Assembly: GCA_964036155.1 (NCBI GenBank)
Contig: OZ038423.1
Coordinates: 53,335,249 to 53,399,248 of the forward strand
DNA from: Diploscapter coronatus
Taxonomy: Eukaryota > Nematoda > Chromadorea > Rhabditida > Rhabditidae
DNA length: 64,000 nucleotides
Reading direction: 5' to 3'
Shown here: positions 24,297-35,800 of the stretch, piece after piece
How the letters are laid out: each line of letters opens with the position of its first letter
Numbering within the stretch: the stretch's first letter is position 1
Position numbers and translations under genes: made by a program
Notes under the pieces: generated by a model
The model's database searches: none
What the model saw: the letters and a program-made list of their open reading frames with translations, nothing else
Told to the model about the DNA's origin: nothing

Positions 24297-27200
24297 TTTT
24301 GACGTGTTTTTGTTCGATTTTCACCAACTCTCGGGGAAAATTGACGCTTTTTGGCTTACCTAAATTACATATGTCAAGATATGTTTCATCGAATGAAGAT
24401 AATTTAAGAAACAACATTTCGATCAATGCTCGAGTAATTGAAAAAAAAATGAAAATTATAGACATTATGTCGAAACAAAAAAAATATTTAGAAAACGAAA
24501 GTTATAAACGATGAAAGGTAAGGTGAAAAGTTTAGTAATGTCGAATTATTGAGCATTCTAAAATGCTGAATCAGCCAATAGCAGAAGGTGGAAATTTAAA
24601 CGGAAGTTTCATTTTTCATCGATGTTGAAATTTTCAGAGAACGAATTTGTAAACACGAAATTTGATACGAAACTAATAAGAAATGAATGCATTAGGCCTG
24701 TTCAGGCGGTCAAGTAAAAAGAGAATGTGAAATGAATTAGGAAATGAAGGTGGAGATATTTTCGTATCTTGAAGCGATCTTCTGCATTAGCTGCGGGAAT
24801 GCAAAAATGCGGGATTGGATCAGAAAGGAAACGAGCCTTACAGACAACCGAATGCCTCTTGAAGTTGCAGAGGATGAAGGGAAAGGAGGGAGGGAAGGGT
24901 CAGAAGGAGGAGGAGAGATCCAAAGCAAGCGGGCGGACACACGTAATGCAAATAGACAACGACAAAAATCGAAACGGATTATGAATGAAGGGACACTTCA
25001 AAGACAACAGAGGAAGGGAAAGAGGGTGTTTGAGACTGAAATATACTGCTAACGTATGAATCGGAATCTAGGAAGCTGATAGAAGATGGCTCGATTCATA
25101 AATTATTGAAGGCAATCAAATCGAAAGTCAAGAGAGATTATGATATTCAAAGTGTCATCTAAAACTGGCATGGCAACCAATCTCTGAACGAAAAATGAAG
25201 ACAAAACCAAGAAGATAAGAAGAGGATAAGGATAAGAAGGGATATATCTAAGAAAGACTTGCTGAAACATAATATTGAGGTTTAGAGGGAAGACATCAAA
25301 CAACGATTTTGTTGAAAGTAAGAAGGAATGAGAAAAGGAAAATGAATGGCAACAATGACAGCTTGATGAAATAGTTCAACTGGAAAAAGGAGAAGAGGAA
25401 TCAAGAGGCCATTTCAAGGCCGTTGATAGAGAAAGAGACAGGGAAATCCTCGGACTGACTGACTGGACGATGAATTATTGAATAATATTATGGGAAGGTG
25501 ATGGAAAGAGAGAGAGCACTACTACCAGCTGCTGTAGTTTAGGCTGCTCGCTAAGGCTAATCTAATGCATTGCAAATGGATAAATGACAGGTTTGACAGC
25601 TTGAATACCACATTTGCCACCTTATTGAATACTCAAATAAATTGCAGTAGTTGACATTAATCTTGCATTGTTGAAATGGTAGTTTTAGCAAGACTGAGGC
25701 ACGAAATATCTTGAGTAAAGGACGGTGAAAAAAAATGTATCGACTACATGCAGGTAAATGTTTTCCTCATACAGTTCATGAAAAGAGAAGAAGGCAGATT
25801 GAATGAGGAAAACATGCAGACTTCAAGAGTAGAAGTTGTGTTTGTGAGGAGAGGGAGGAGAATGCAAAGCAAAGCCTCTTTTTACATGCAGCCGACAGCC
25901 GTTTGTCGGCTTCGCACCTAAGAAAGAAGACGGGAAAAGAACCGTTGGATCGACAAAGAAACATGGGAAATTCGCGCAAACACAACAATGATAATGGAAA
26001 GTTAGCGACTTTGTCGATAAAATGATTGCCTTGTGAATGTTTATAAATTATTTTTAGAAAGATGGCAATAAAAATGAATCGTGTAAGTAGAAAAATGAAA
26101 CCGATTTATTTGAAAGATGTTCACCATAAATGAACAATTTCATGCTTGATTGGCCGCAAATTGCATCATCGAAGAAAAAGAAAAGAAACAACTTTTGGCA
26201 ATGAATTGTACAGCATCGAATGCATGAATGTGATGAAAAAGAGTGAAGGGTAGCAGGAATGAAATCGATCAATTAGGAGAGGATTGCAGCACTCCTATGC
26301 AATTCTGCTGTCCTGCAGTTCTGATCACTCCTTTCATTCTTTCTGCTTCTTTTCCTCTCTATTCTCCCTTCGATTTTTCCTATTGGCTATTTCCGTTTCC
26401 TATTTCTCTGTTCGCATTGTACAAAAGTAATCGATTTGAATGTAAAGTGTTTAGTCAATCGATAACTCTGACTGTCTGACTCGTGATGCAAAAAGTTATG
26501 TTTAGAGGCCGAATGGATGCACTTTTGTGAAAACAAATTTTTCTAGCGCAATCAAATAGAGCCTAAACAATTGTAGTTGACGATTCAAAAGTTAATGTCG
26601 AAAGAATAAAAGATTCTTCGTCAGAGTATCGTCGTAGAAGTATAAGTTTTGGCGATAAATCGTAAAATGGCGAATAAAATAACCGAATGGCCTAGGTAGT
26701 TTTATAGCATCGCGCACTGCAAAGAGGAGACTGCCGAATGCAGATCTGAATGCCAGATAAAACATCCGGCTGTCACCTAACTTGCACATGTTCTAGTGGA
26801 CATATAGGAAGTACGACAATGAAGAGTAACATTCGATAGAAAGTCTAAAAATTTGACGAAAAGTGACCTCTACGACGAATGTCTCCAGTGAAATGTGGAA
26901 AATTGACGAACACATATCCTCAAGGGGATTGCATCAAAGGGATGAATAGAAAAATGGAGAATGAGGAGGATAAGGAATTTGATGAAGGATAGGAAATATG
27001 TGCAAAAAATGAAGACTTGATTCGTAATTAGGCAGCGGCGGCTATCTAATGCATTCAAAACGGTGAGAAGAGAGGAAGAGGGAATTCTTATAGCCAGAGG
27101 GCTAGCTGTTGGCTGCTCGGTGTCTCGTCCATCTCTCGAACGAGTGGACAGGCAAATTGAAAGGACAGAGGAGAAGCTGAATAGAGAGAGAGAAAGAGAA

Positions 27201-27511
27201 AGCTGAAACAACAGAGGAGTAAACCAATCTGCGATACAAAATGACAGCAACTGCTCTGTGCCTTCCACCATCGCACTGCAAATCTGCCCCAGCGCCAACA
27301 TGAAAGACAATGTTCAAATTGAATTGGCACGTCAGCTTTTGTCCAATTCCTTATTTATCTTCTCGAATTGACTGACCATTTCCCTTTTCGAGTCGAATCT
27401 CTGTTTGTTTAAGACAACATCGTCCCGCTCTGCTGCACTGCAAATCGATAGTCGATTGATTGAGGGATACGAACTCGCAAAGAAAGGAGGACAGTGCAGT
27501 GGTCGAGGGAA
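24297..27511. other. Long gene-poor divergent region (egal / CRELD promoters)
   Basis: About 3.2 kb with no supportable exon. Sequence composition is strand-biased: about 24700-25560 and 27060-27230 are purine-rich on the plus strand, and 26280-26420 is pyrimidine-rich. A short perfect stem (gccgaca...tgtcggc) sits at 25891-25910. The 146-codon minus frame at 26870-27310 is a low-complexity Ser/Leu/Phe translation of a GA-rich tract. The region probably holds divergent promoters and untranslated exons. Confidence 0.4.
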
Positions 27512-30188
27512 ATGCGGAACAAACTAGGCAGTCTGCATGCTCTGCTGCAACTATTCGCCGTGGTCTTCTCCAAGGAAATCGCTATCAAAAACGAACGATG
27601 CAAAGTTTGCCACTTTCTCACCGAGACCTTCGAAGCTGTAAGTTTTTCAAAACATTTATTTTTTAATTGTTTTTCTCTATGAACTCATCATTATATTTAA
27701 AAAAAAAAAAAAAAGATTAGAAGTAACTTCAATCATTTTTTTCTGATTAAAAATAACGTCCTATACAAGCCTTTAAAAACAATATAATATGATGACGTTG
27801 CATTCGAAATACCGTTGTCTTTTTAGATAAATTCTTGACAAAATTTGGCTGATTTCTTGCAGAATAAACTTGACTAGTTCTCTAAAATTTAGTCGAACAA
27901 ATGATAAGCAAATTTAAACTTGAGCATAATAAGAACCAACTCATTCAGGGAATGCGGAATACTGCGAGAGATCACTTTGGCGGTGGAGACACAGCTTGGG
28001 AAGAGAAGAATCTCGGAAAATACGCGACTAGGTTGGTATTTCCTTCCAATTACCAAGTTTTAATTCTCCCCTATTTCGGTGGCATTGAACAATTTTAAAA
28101 CTGACATTGAACGATGTAAAATTTCAATGTCTATATCCCATCATTAGTTTTTATTTTAAATTCTGATAAAATAAGAAAACTTTATTTTGAGTGAAACACG
28201 GCTAGTTGAAGTGCAGGAAGGCCTCTGTAAGAAGTCGACACTTTCCAATACAAACGGATATTTGAGCATCAAGGAACTCGAATTCAAGGTATTTCTAAAG
28301 GATATTCCCATCAGAAATTCGGGTTCAGTGTTCCGCATTGTTGGAAGAACATGAAGAACTTGTGGAAGATTATTACTATAAAAATCAGCAGCACAACTTC
28401 TCCAAGTGGATGTGCACCGAGCAGCTCAAGTGTAAGTCATTTGAAGTTTTACTAATTTTTATCAGATATCATGAATGACTTGTAAATGTGTTGTTTTTTC
28501 GGTATTTTTAAATCGTAGAGAATTTGTAAGTCAGTACCTTTCGAGAGTTTATTAAATTCGTTTAGTGTGTTGTCCGCTCGGACATTTCGGCAAAAACTGC
28601 GATGAATGCTCTGGCTTGAAACAGACTGGCAGTGCTTGTTATGGACAGGGACAGTGTCACGTAAGCTCTTATCAGAATTTTTGAGATTATTTTTTCTATA
28701 AGAGATCTGTAAATACGAAAATTCATCCACTCTATAAACAAATTGCAGGGCGATGGAAGTCGGGAAGGCAGTGGAAAGTGCAACTGCAATGCTGGCTATA
28801 TCGGCCATTTTTGCTCGAACTGCGATTCGGACTATTTCCAGGTCGAAAAAACGGACCGAAAGATTACTTGTGAAAGTAAGTAAACGTATATCTTTTGAAG
28901 AGTTCTTTTTTGTTTCCTATATAATTGACCAATTCACCATGACTATTATTTGCAAATTTATCAGGCTTTAGTGATAGAGGGTATAGGAAGAACAAAAAAG
29001 CTGCTGATTTCTACAAATGATAACCATGGCGAACTAGTGAAAAATACGGAGCCCGATTTTTCGTTTCTTTTCAGAATGTCACGAATCGTGCACTGGCGGA
29101 TGCAAATCAATAGGACCTTTGGGCTGCAACAAGTGCAGGACTGGGTGGTCGATGGACGAGAAACTAGGATGTGTTGGTATGCTTTTACAATAATTAGTCT
29201 TTTTGCCATCTCAATACTTTTCAGACGTAGATGAATGTGCAATCGAACCTGCTGTTTGCACGAGGGAGAACGAGAAATGCGTGAATAGCGAGGGATCGTA
29301 TCGATGTGAATGTGTGGATGGATACAAGAGAAATGGGGCTGATTGCACTCTTGATGTCGAAGGTTAGTAATTTTTGAAAACTTTTGAGTTTAAATTATCC
29401 TGTATAGCTAAAATGATCATAATCTCATCCTTGTGCATCAGTGTTAGGGAGTATTTGAGTCAGGCTCAAAAATACAAGGTGGTAGGTCGCGCGAGCGAAA
29501 TTACGCTGTGATATCATCATGAAAAGAGAATTTTTTTCAAAAATAATATCAGGTTTGAGATGCACCAATGTAAAGAGAATATGATAGGCGCTAAATCGCA
29601 GAGACATTCTTACTCAAGTCCCCTAGGTTTGTTGTGCATTTTTATACCTTCTGCAGAGAGTTATTAACTTTCCTCCAACTAACACATTTTCATTGCATCG
29701 TCTCTAAAAATAATAATTTCACATTCAATTAACTCTTATTGCTGGTTTTAAATCTCTAAACTTTCCTTATCCGCGCACTGAACTCCGAAAAAAAGAGGAC
29801 GAATACTTGCACTAATTGGTTCTATCGGTACTTCTTGATTATCAACCAAAAATCTAAGTGAATTGAGTTAATTTGAAATCCTATTTCGATTCTGGCTAAT
29901 GACCCTGAAAATAGACTCATGATTCACCATCTGCTCACCTTCACAAATAGGTTCGCAATGAGCATCTTCGTGTTTTCAGCCCCGCCCTACCAACTCCCGA
30001 TGGCCCCCGACCTGTTCCTTCGAGTGTTTGCCTTTTCCTCACTGATCGGCCTGGTCGGCCTCATTTTCTCCTACAAATCTCCTGTTCTGTATGTGCTGCT
30101 CGCTATCGCTGTTCTCCTCATCATTCTCATCGAATTGCACATTAATCCGTCCTCCTTCTTTGGACAAGACAAAGCTTTCGAATACTGA
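27512..30188 (+). CDS. crld-1: CRELD, membrane isoform (ER receptor-maturation factor)
   Basis: CRELD proteins act in the ER; the nematode protein is known to promote acetylcholine-receptor maturation. Nine exons (27512-27637, 27949-28031, 28192-28288, 28329-28431, 28566-28660, 28749-28875, 29075-29176, 29225-29362, 29980-30188) give exactly 359 residues plus stop. In order: signal peptide (MRNKLGSLHALLQLFAVVFS), CKVC motif, WE domain (DTAWEEKNLGKYATSETRLV), furin/EGF-like cysteine-rich repeats (CCPLGHFGKNCDECSG, KCHESCTGGCKSIGPLGCNK), and a calcium-binding EGF (DVDECAIEPAVC ... GSYRCECVDGYKRNG). The last exon encodes APPYQLPMAPDLFLRVF and two hydrophobic segments (FAFSSLIGLVGLIF; VLYVLLAIAVLLIILI), a C-terminal membrane hairpin as in CRELD1. 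ATG 27512 is the first in-frame ATG before the hydrophobic run. Confidence 0.95.
28920..29046. repeat. Short MITE-like repeat, copy 1 (CRELD intron 6)
   Basis: The ends are inverted repeats: ataattgaccaattcaccat against atggcgaactagtgaaaaat. The same about 130-nt unit recurs at 46634-46762 with matching ends and similar interior. It lies wholly in an intron. Confidence 0.7.
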
Positions 30189-30597
30189 ACAACAGTCGTT
30201 CGCTCGTTCGATTTTAGGGCATTTTATCAATTTTGTGACTATCAGGGTTCTAATTTAAATTGTCAAATGGTCTCTTACATTTGGATGCAGTTGAAAGGTT
30301 TGTGTTGCGTCATGTAACTTATGAATTATTGCAAGCCTTTCCTTTCTATGGAGCTTCAGTGGGTTCTGGTGAGATTGTTTGCATTAAATCTCTACATTTT
30401 ATTTATTACTTCCTCAATACGTTACTTATTGCACGGGTATAGGTTTTGGGATTTGATTTGATCAATTTTAGCCATGCAAATAATTTGATTCTCCAATGCC
30501 TTCTAGATTATACAAGCAAAAGCTCATTGTGTAAAATCGCAATGTTTGATCAGATGAAATGTGGATTAGCGTTAATTAGTGAAAAACGGTTGCTCAT

Positions 30598-30603
30598 AAT
30601 AAA
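30598..30603 (+). terminator. Poly(A) signal AATAAA for the membrane isoform of CRELD
   Basis: AATAAA lies 410 nt after the membrane-isoform stop and before the alternative KDEL exon. Cleavage here would commit the transcript to the membrane form. An A-run follows at about 30619. Confidence 0.4.
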
Positions 30604-30760
30604 TGATGATTTTATAAAAAAAAAAAACTGAGTGTATTGCGCTAATTTTGCGTTAGCTTCTATTTTAGTCAAGATTATGATGTGATATGGGAACGATAAT
30701 GATCAATTGAGTATCAAGTCTAAGTGAAAAATTATGTCCAAAGATGTTTACATATTTTAG

Positions 30761-30855
30761 TGAAATTTGCTGAAAATAATGCATCAAGTGGCACGTCTGA
30801 ATCTGAGGAAAATAACAATGAGTCAGCAAGTGAAAATACGAAAGATGAACTATGA
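30761..30855 (+). CDS. crld-1: CRELD alternative last exon ending in KDEL (soluble ER isoform)
   Basis: After the acceptor CATATTTTAG, this exon continues exactly in the phase left by the EGF exon (29225-29362 ends one base into a codon). It reads VKFAENNASSGTSESEENNN, then ESASENTKDEL and a stop. KDEL is the classical ER retrieval signal. Splicing exon 8 to this exon instead of 29980-30188 would give a 321-residue soluble lumenal protein without the membrane hairpin. Phase, acceptor quality and the terminal tetrapeptide all agree, and chance is an unlikely explanation. Vertebrates instead have separate CRELD1 (membrane) and CRELD2 (ER-lumenal) genes. Confidence 0.85.
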
Positions 30856-31000
30856 AAAATGAAAATAATAGGAAAGGTTAAGATTTTATACTTTTATACT
30901 GTATGAAGCTCACATTTAAAGCCTACTTCAAAGTGCAGTTAATAATAAGCAATCACTTCATTTATCTCTCATTCTTGAGAATTTATCAAGACCTCATGAT

Positions 31001-31258
31001 ATATCGTAAAATCTAAAATAGAAGTCCATGGATCTTTATCTTTCGATACCCAAATTTTTACAAATTTCGCATTTTCAAACCGCTATAACTCCTTATCTAA
31101 TGATCGTAATCACTTCACAACAAGACAGTCCATTCTAAACACTAAAAAGCATTTAAAAAAAACTTCTTAAGATGATCTGGGCTGGGTAATGGATAGTTCT
31201 GGCATTTTGGGGGTGGATTTCTGTTATAGGGGAACTTCGATTTTAGATTTTACGGTAT
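31001..31258. repeat. Fold-back element downstream of CRELD
   Basis: The left end tcgtaaaatctaaaatagaag is the near-perfect reverse complement of the right end cttcgattttagattttacg. Only the outer 25-30 nt pair well, so it resembles a terminal-inverted-repeat MITE more than a long hairpin. Confidence 0.65.
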
Positions 31259-31661
31259 GTTCGAATTTTAATTTATTTACACGCATCTTTCTACACCAAA
31301 ATGATTATGAAATTGCTGATATGATGATGAAACTATTTCTAATTTTCGAACTCATACTAAAATTGTTTAAATATCATCATAAACATGAGTTTGATTGTGC
31401 AATTTAGGGTATTAGAGAACAAATGATTCTTCGAGATAATATATCTTCAGTCTTTTACGAAACTATCAGCTGGTCTTCGATCAAAATTATTAAGGGTACC
31501 GTAATAGTTATTCAAAAATCATGCAATAAGTGCTGTTAATTCACTCCACTTCTGTGATGAACGTCTTTGTTGTCTCATTTTATTTACACATTTCATACAA
31601 TTTATTTTAGGATATGAAATTTCTACGTAAATTCAAATAAATTTTAAAATTACTTTAACTG

Positions 31662-31667
31662 TTTATT
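31662..31667 (-). terminator. Poly(A) signal for the neuropeptide gene
   Basis: TTTATT on the plus strand reads AATAAA on the minus strand, about 120 nt past the neuropeptide stop codon. Confidence 0.45.
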
Positions 31668-31787
31668 GTAAATAATAATGGCAACAAACAACGAAATGAC
31701 AAAAATGTGACGGGAGGAGGGAAATTTGTGAAGAGAGACTACTGCTGAGATTTACTGCTTATGTTGGATGAGGTGAAATGCTAGAGA

Positions 31788-32050
31788 TTAATCGAAATTG
31801 TCCCAATTCATTTGATCTTCCTGAGGAACTTCTGCCATTTTCCTGATTCGAGTCATTTTCGGCATGAACACACAGCCCATAGGCGAAAAGAAGCAGTTAC
31901 GACTCGTCCCTAGCGATGACATTGGGCCTGGCTGAGGTCTGCAAAGAGTACTGTAGCTGGAATATAGTAGATATAATGGTACTTGGCATGAATGCAGACT
32001 ATAAGCAGAGAAAGCAGCAAAAAGGAGACCAGAGCTTGAAATCGAACCAT
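31788..32050 (-). CDS. Neuropeptide precursor with allatostatin-C-like disulphide loop (candidate)
   Basis: Two exons, 32050-31983 and 31938-31788, are joined by a 44-nt intron (gtacca...tttgcag) and make exactly 72 codons plus TAA. Residues 1-22 (MVRFQALVSFLLLSLLIVCI, HA) are a signal peptide. The remaining 50 residues contain TSRNCFFSPMGCVFMPK with cysteines at 38 and 45. Six residues (FFSPMG) separate them, the same spacing and aromatic-Phe-x-Pro pattern as the arthropod allatostatin C loop (CYFNPISC). The tail is MTRIRKMAEVPQED and an acidic end. Single arginines could be cleavage sites; no dibasic KR flanks the loop. The ATG follows CTGTTTCAG, a plausible trans-splice acceptor. Without the intron the frame stops early. 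Function is inferred from the loop only. Confidence 0.65.
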
Positions 32051-32891
32051 CTGAAACAGTATTTAAATGAATGAGGGAATCGTGAAAGGGAATCTAAAAT
32101 ACAGAACAGACGGCTGTTGCCGAGTCAGAGCAGGCAGAACTAAACTCGGAGAGATGAAATGGGGATGGAATTAGAAGGATGCACTGTGGGTTGCCCAGCT
32201 ACTAATTGGGAATCCGTCGAAATGACACCGCGCACTCGACTGAATTCATTTTCATAACCTAGCCAATTAGCTCATTTAGAAATTAGCGGAATTACACACA
32301 GCCGAATTATGACGTCCCAGGGAGAAGAGGGACAAAACCAGAAGAGGGCTATTTACAACGAATTAATTCGAGTCACACGACACGAGCATCATAACGAATA
32401 TCCACGATTTGCATTTATACTCAAATATGTCATCAAACTGATAATGAAACCGATTTAACAACGACAATAAATATCATAATCACATTTCCGACTCATCATT
32501 CTTGACGAAATACTTCATTCATCAATTTTCACTCAACCATAATAATAAGTCATTTTTGTTGTTTTGAATTCTGCTAATTTGCCAAAATAATTTATCTCCG
32601 AAGACAACAAAATAAAACGAGGGGAAAGATATCGTGTGTCAATCATCACAAAAGCTAAGAAATAAATTTGGTTGACTCATTTTTTGCAATTGAATCCCGT
32701 AACTTGTAACCCGTATATCACTTGAAAAGTGGAATGTTTAGAAATAGAAAATGAAATTGCAAGGGAAAATACTTGAAGAAATTGCTGTCAGATGATTTAG
32801 TCAGAAATTTCAGGTGGCCGAAAATAAGAGAAAGGAAGTTTATTTTTCTGAAAGAAGGGAAGAAAGATATTCGTCTTGCCTGTTTCCTCAT
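32051..32891. other. Neuropeptide promoter and trul-1 3' flank
   Basis: About 840 nt without a supportable exon. The sequence nearest the neuropeptide ATG contains an intron-like acceptor, so an untranslated 5' exon may lie here. Confidence 0.4.
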
Positions 32892-35800
32892 CTAGTCGAT
32901 AGTGACGACTTCATTGGGATCTGTAACAGGAACAGGGGAAGTGGATGGTTTGACGGGTCTGGGCCTGTTCCAGAACTGAGTCAGAGTCAGAGTGTTCTTG
33001 GGGGAGATCTTCTCGCTCTTCTTGGCCTTGGACGTGGTCTTGCTAGATTTCGCAGGCGGACTGTGAGTTTTCGTGGTAGTCGATTTGCCAGACCTAAAAT
33101 TCAAAACACTGCATATTTTTTGGTTTTCATCTTAGAGTGAAATTCAAAATCTCTAGACTAGTTGTAAAATTGGTATAAATAAAAATGTTACAAATAGAAT
33201 TTTCAATGCAGGAAACAGGATTTTTTGGCCCAATAACTCTAAAAGTATTTTGACGTGGCTTCTCAAAAATGAGTGATTTTATCATACTTAGAATAGAAAA
33301 GAAATTGAACCCTATTTGGTGACGATCTATCTAAGTAAGTCTATGACCTCATGATATTTCAACTATGAAGAAGAAAAAGATTTTCAAGGATAAAGTTATT
33401 GATATTTGAAGAACAAAACTCACATTTTGGAGATAGAAGAATTGGTTGCAGAAAGGATCGAGTTGATGGAATTGGTGCGGACGAGGGACATAGAAGGCTT
33501 CGAGGCACCTGAACAATTCAGTCATTCATTCGACAGATCATTGAATGAGACCAACCTGCAACCACTCTCTGCAGCATTTTCTTCGGGACATTCACTTCAG
33601 CTCCACTGAAAGTTCATTTACTTATCATCAGGGTAAAGAGCTATGATTTTCGGTAAAATTCGTTCTGACTTTTATTAGTCAGTCCATTCTTATCGAATGA
33701 AAATGTGTATACACAACTCTGCATCTATTCCAAAGCGACTTTTTTTTCGAAAAGGATGAATTGACTGTCTAAAATAACCTGAATTAATTTTAATGTAAAC
33801 TATATCGCTCTTCTTGGTTATCATCTATCAAAACGAAACGAAATATTCTTGCCTTGGAATATTGAGAGTCAACTCAGCATGCGAAGTGGTCGGCTGCAGT
33901 TCGAAGGCATCGTCGTCAAAAGCAATGGGAGGAGCTGCAGAGACGCTCTCTCCATTCACCCTTTCTTCTCTCTGATTCTCTTCCTGCTCAACCTGTTCAC
34001 CATCGTCAAATGTACGAGGCCCGCTAACTTGCAGCTAAAATTGAAAAATGAAAGAATTGAAAATAGATTTCAAAATATTTTAAAGATGCATAGTCTCTAA
34101 TAGTCAAAATATTTCTTCTCGAATTCCTGAAACATCATTGAGAGTTTTTATCACAAGAGGATCTTTCAGGGTTCATGGAATTTCTGGACAAAAGGAGATG
34201 TATTTGAAGGAACAAAAAGTGAGTGGTTTGATAGTTTTATTCCAAAAATAGATTCCTGAAGCAGGTGGTCTATTTAGTAAGCTCTTCAATACAAGGCATA
34301 GTGCAGAAATTTCATCAATACACTCAGTTTTTCTCTTTTGGATGCAACTCGATTTGTCCTGAAATTCCAAGGGACCCTAAAAAGATTCCCTTGTCAAAAC
34401 CGATATTCAAAAGGAAATCAATCGACAGTCATTTTGCGGTAATAATTGCAATTTAAAATTAAATAAAAACTAACCTTGGAAATTTTCGGTCGTTTGGTAG
34501 CAGTGCTGAGGAACTGTTGATCGTACTCGAATGCAGCGCTGTCGCGAGTCTCGTCAAATCCGAGATGCTGCCTTTTGATCGAGTCGACCAGCAGAGATCG
34601 CAAACGGGGGTTGGCTGGGGTCTTGGCGGCTTCGTCGAGCTGCTCACGGCATCGCTTCGCTTCACCTCGCAGATCCTGATTTACTCTTGGTTTATTCCCG
34701 ATCGAATATAGCGGTTTATTGAAAGTTCGGAGCTTTTGAAAAATGAAAGATTTTGGTAATGGGTTACGACATTAGGAAAAAATAGAAGGTGTGTAATGCG
34801 AAAATAATCTACCTAATGAGTCAGTAATTTTGAAACTAAATATATAATATCTATTTTATATTACCATATTCTTAAGCCAAAATTCTTAATTCTCGAAATC
34901 TCCGAACCCATTCAAGCTTCCGACATATCTCAAATAGCTCTACCTGCACAAGCGCCTTGTACTTCTGTTCCTTCTTCGAGAACTCGGCAATTCTCTTTTC
35001 ATATTCATGAATTTCGAGTTGGAAACGATGATTTTCCTTCTTTGCAGCGACCAACTGTCTAAAATCGTCAATTTATTATATATTTTCTAGGGATAAATAG
35101 GTGACAAGCAACTTTAACTGTGTTACTCACAAAATGAATTTATATTTACAGAGTAAGTGAATTCGAACCTGTTTGCTACGAAGATTTAGATAAAAAAAAC
35201 ACCATTGTGATTCCCTATAGCACAGTTTGCTATTGAAGTTTTCTTCTTTACTTTGTGCTGCAAACATTCACAAATCAAAAATTCGTGTACATTATTGCGA
35301 ACATAAGAGTTTCATTACTCATTGCAGCAGCAAAGTTCTATAACTGGGAAATCTTAGGGCCAAACTATGCGATCAGGGAGCACGAGATTTTTATCTAAAT
35401 TCTCATAGCGAGCAGGGTCGAGTTGACTTATTCCGTAAGTATGAACAGATCTTCTGAGTAATACACTGAACTCCCTTTTGAATTGTTGAAAAATTCTAAC
35501 TCATAACAATAGTCAACACTAAAAAGGCAAGGCCAATTATGAGTTTCTTTAATTAAATTCGTGACTCCGATATTAAATGGGTTTGGTAGAAAATAATAAA
35601 AATTAAGGTATCTTTATATTGAGATCAGTTAGTTGTTACCTTTTGATGAGAAGGAGGAATTTCTCGCAGTGGAGGTCCTCTTCAGATTTGATATACTGCG
35701 ACAGAGACTCCTCGCTGTCCGTGTCTTTCGTGTTCATCAGGAATTGGTAACTGAAAATAAAGCGTTACAAAGAATGGCTACTTCGAGAGAGACTTACAAT

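Larger units (their letters stand above)
30856..31787. other. Intergenic between CRELD and neuropeptide gene
   Basis: AT-rich convergent 3' flanks plus one fold-back element. No coding signal is supportable. Confidence 0.5.

Noticed and set aside
25891..25910. Perfect 7-bp stem gccgaca/tgtcggc as a terminator or microRNA
   Set aside because: Too short for a microRNA precursor, and bacterial-type terminators do not apply in this genome.
26870..27310. 146-codon open frame, minus strand
   Set aside because: A Ser/Leu/Phe-rich translation of GA-rich DNA with no family resemblance, upstream of the CRELD start.
31921..32050. Unspliced reading of the neuropeptide gene (ends ...SQAQCHR)
   Set aside because: Gives only 47 residues. 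The 44-nt intron has good ends and yields a closed precursor with a cysteine loop.
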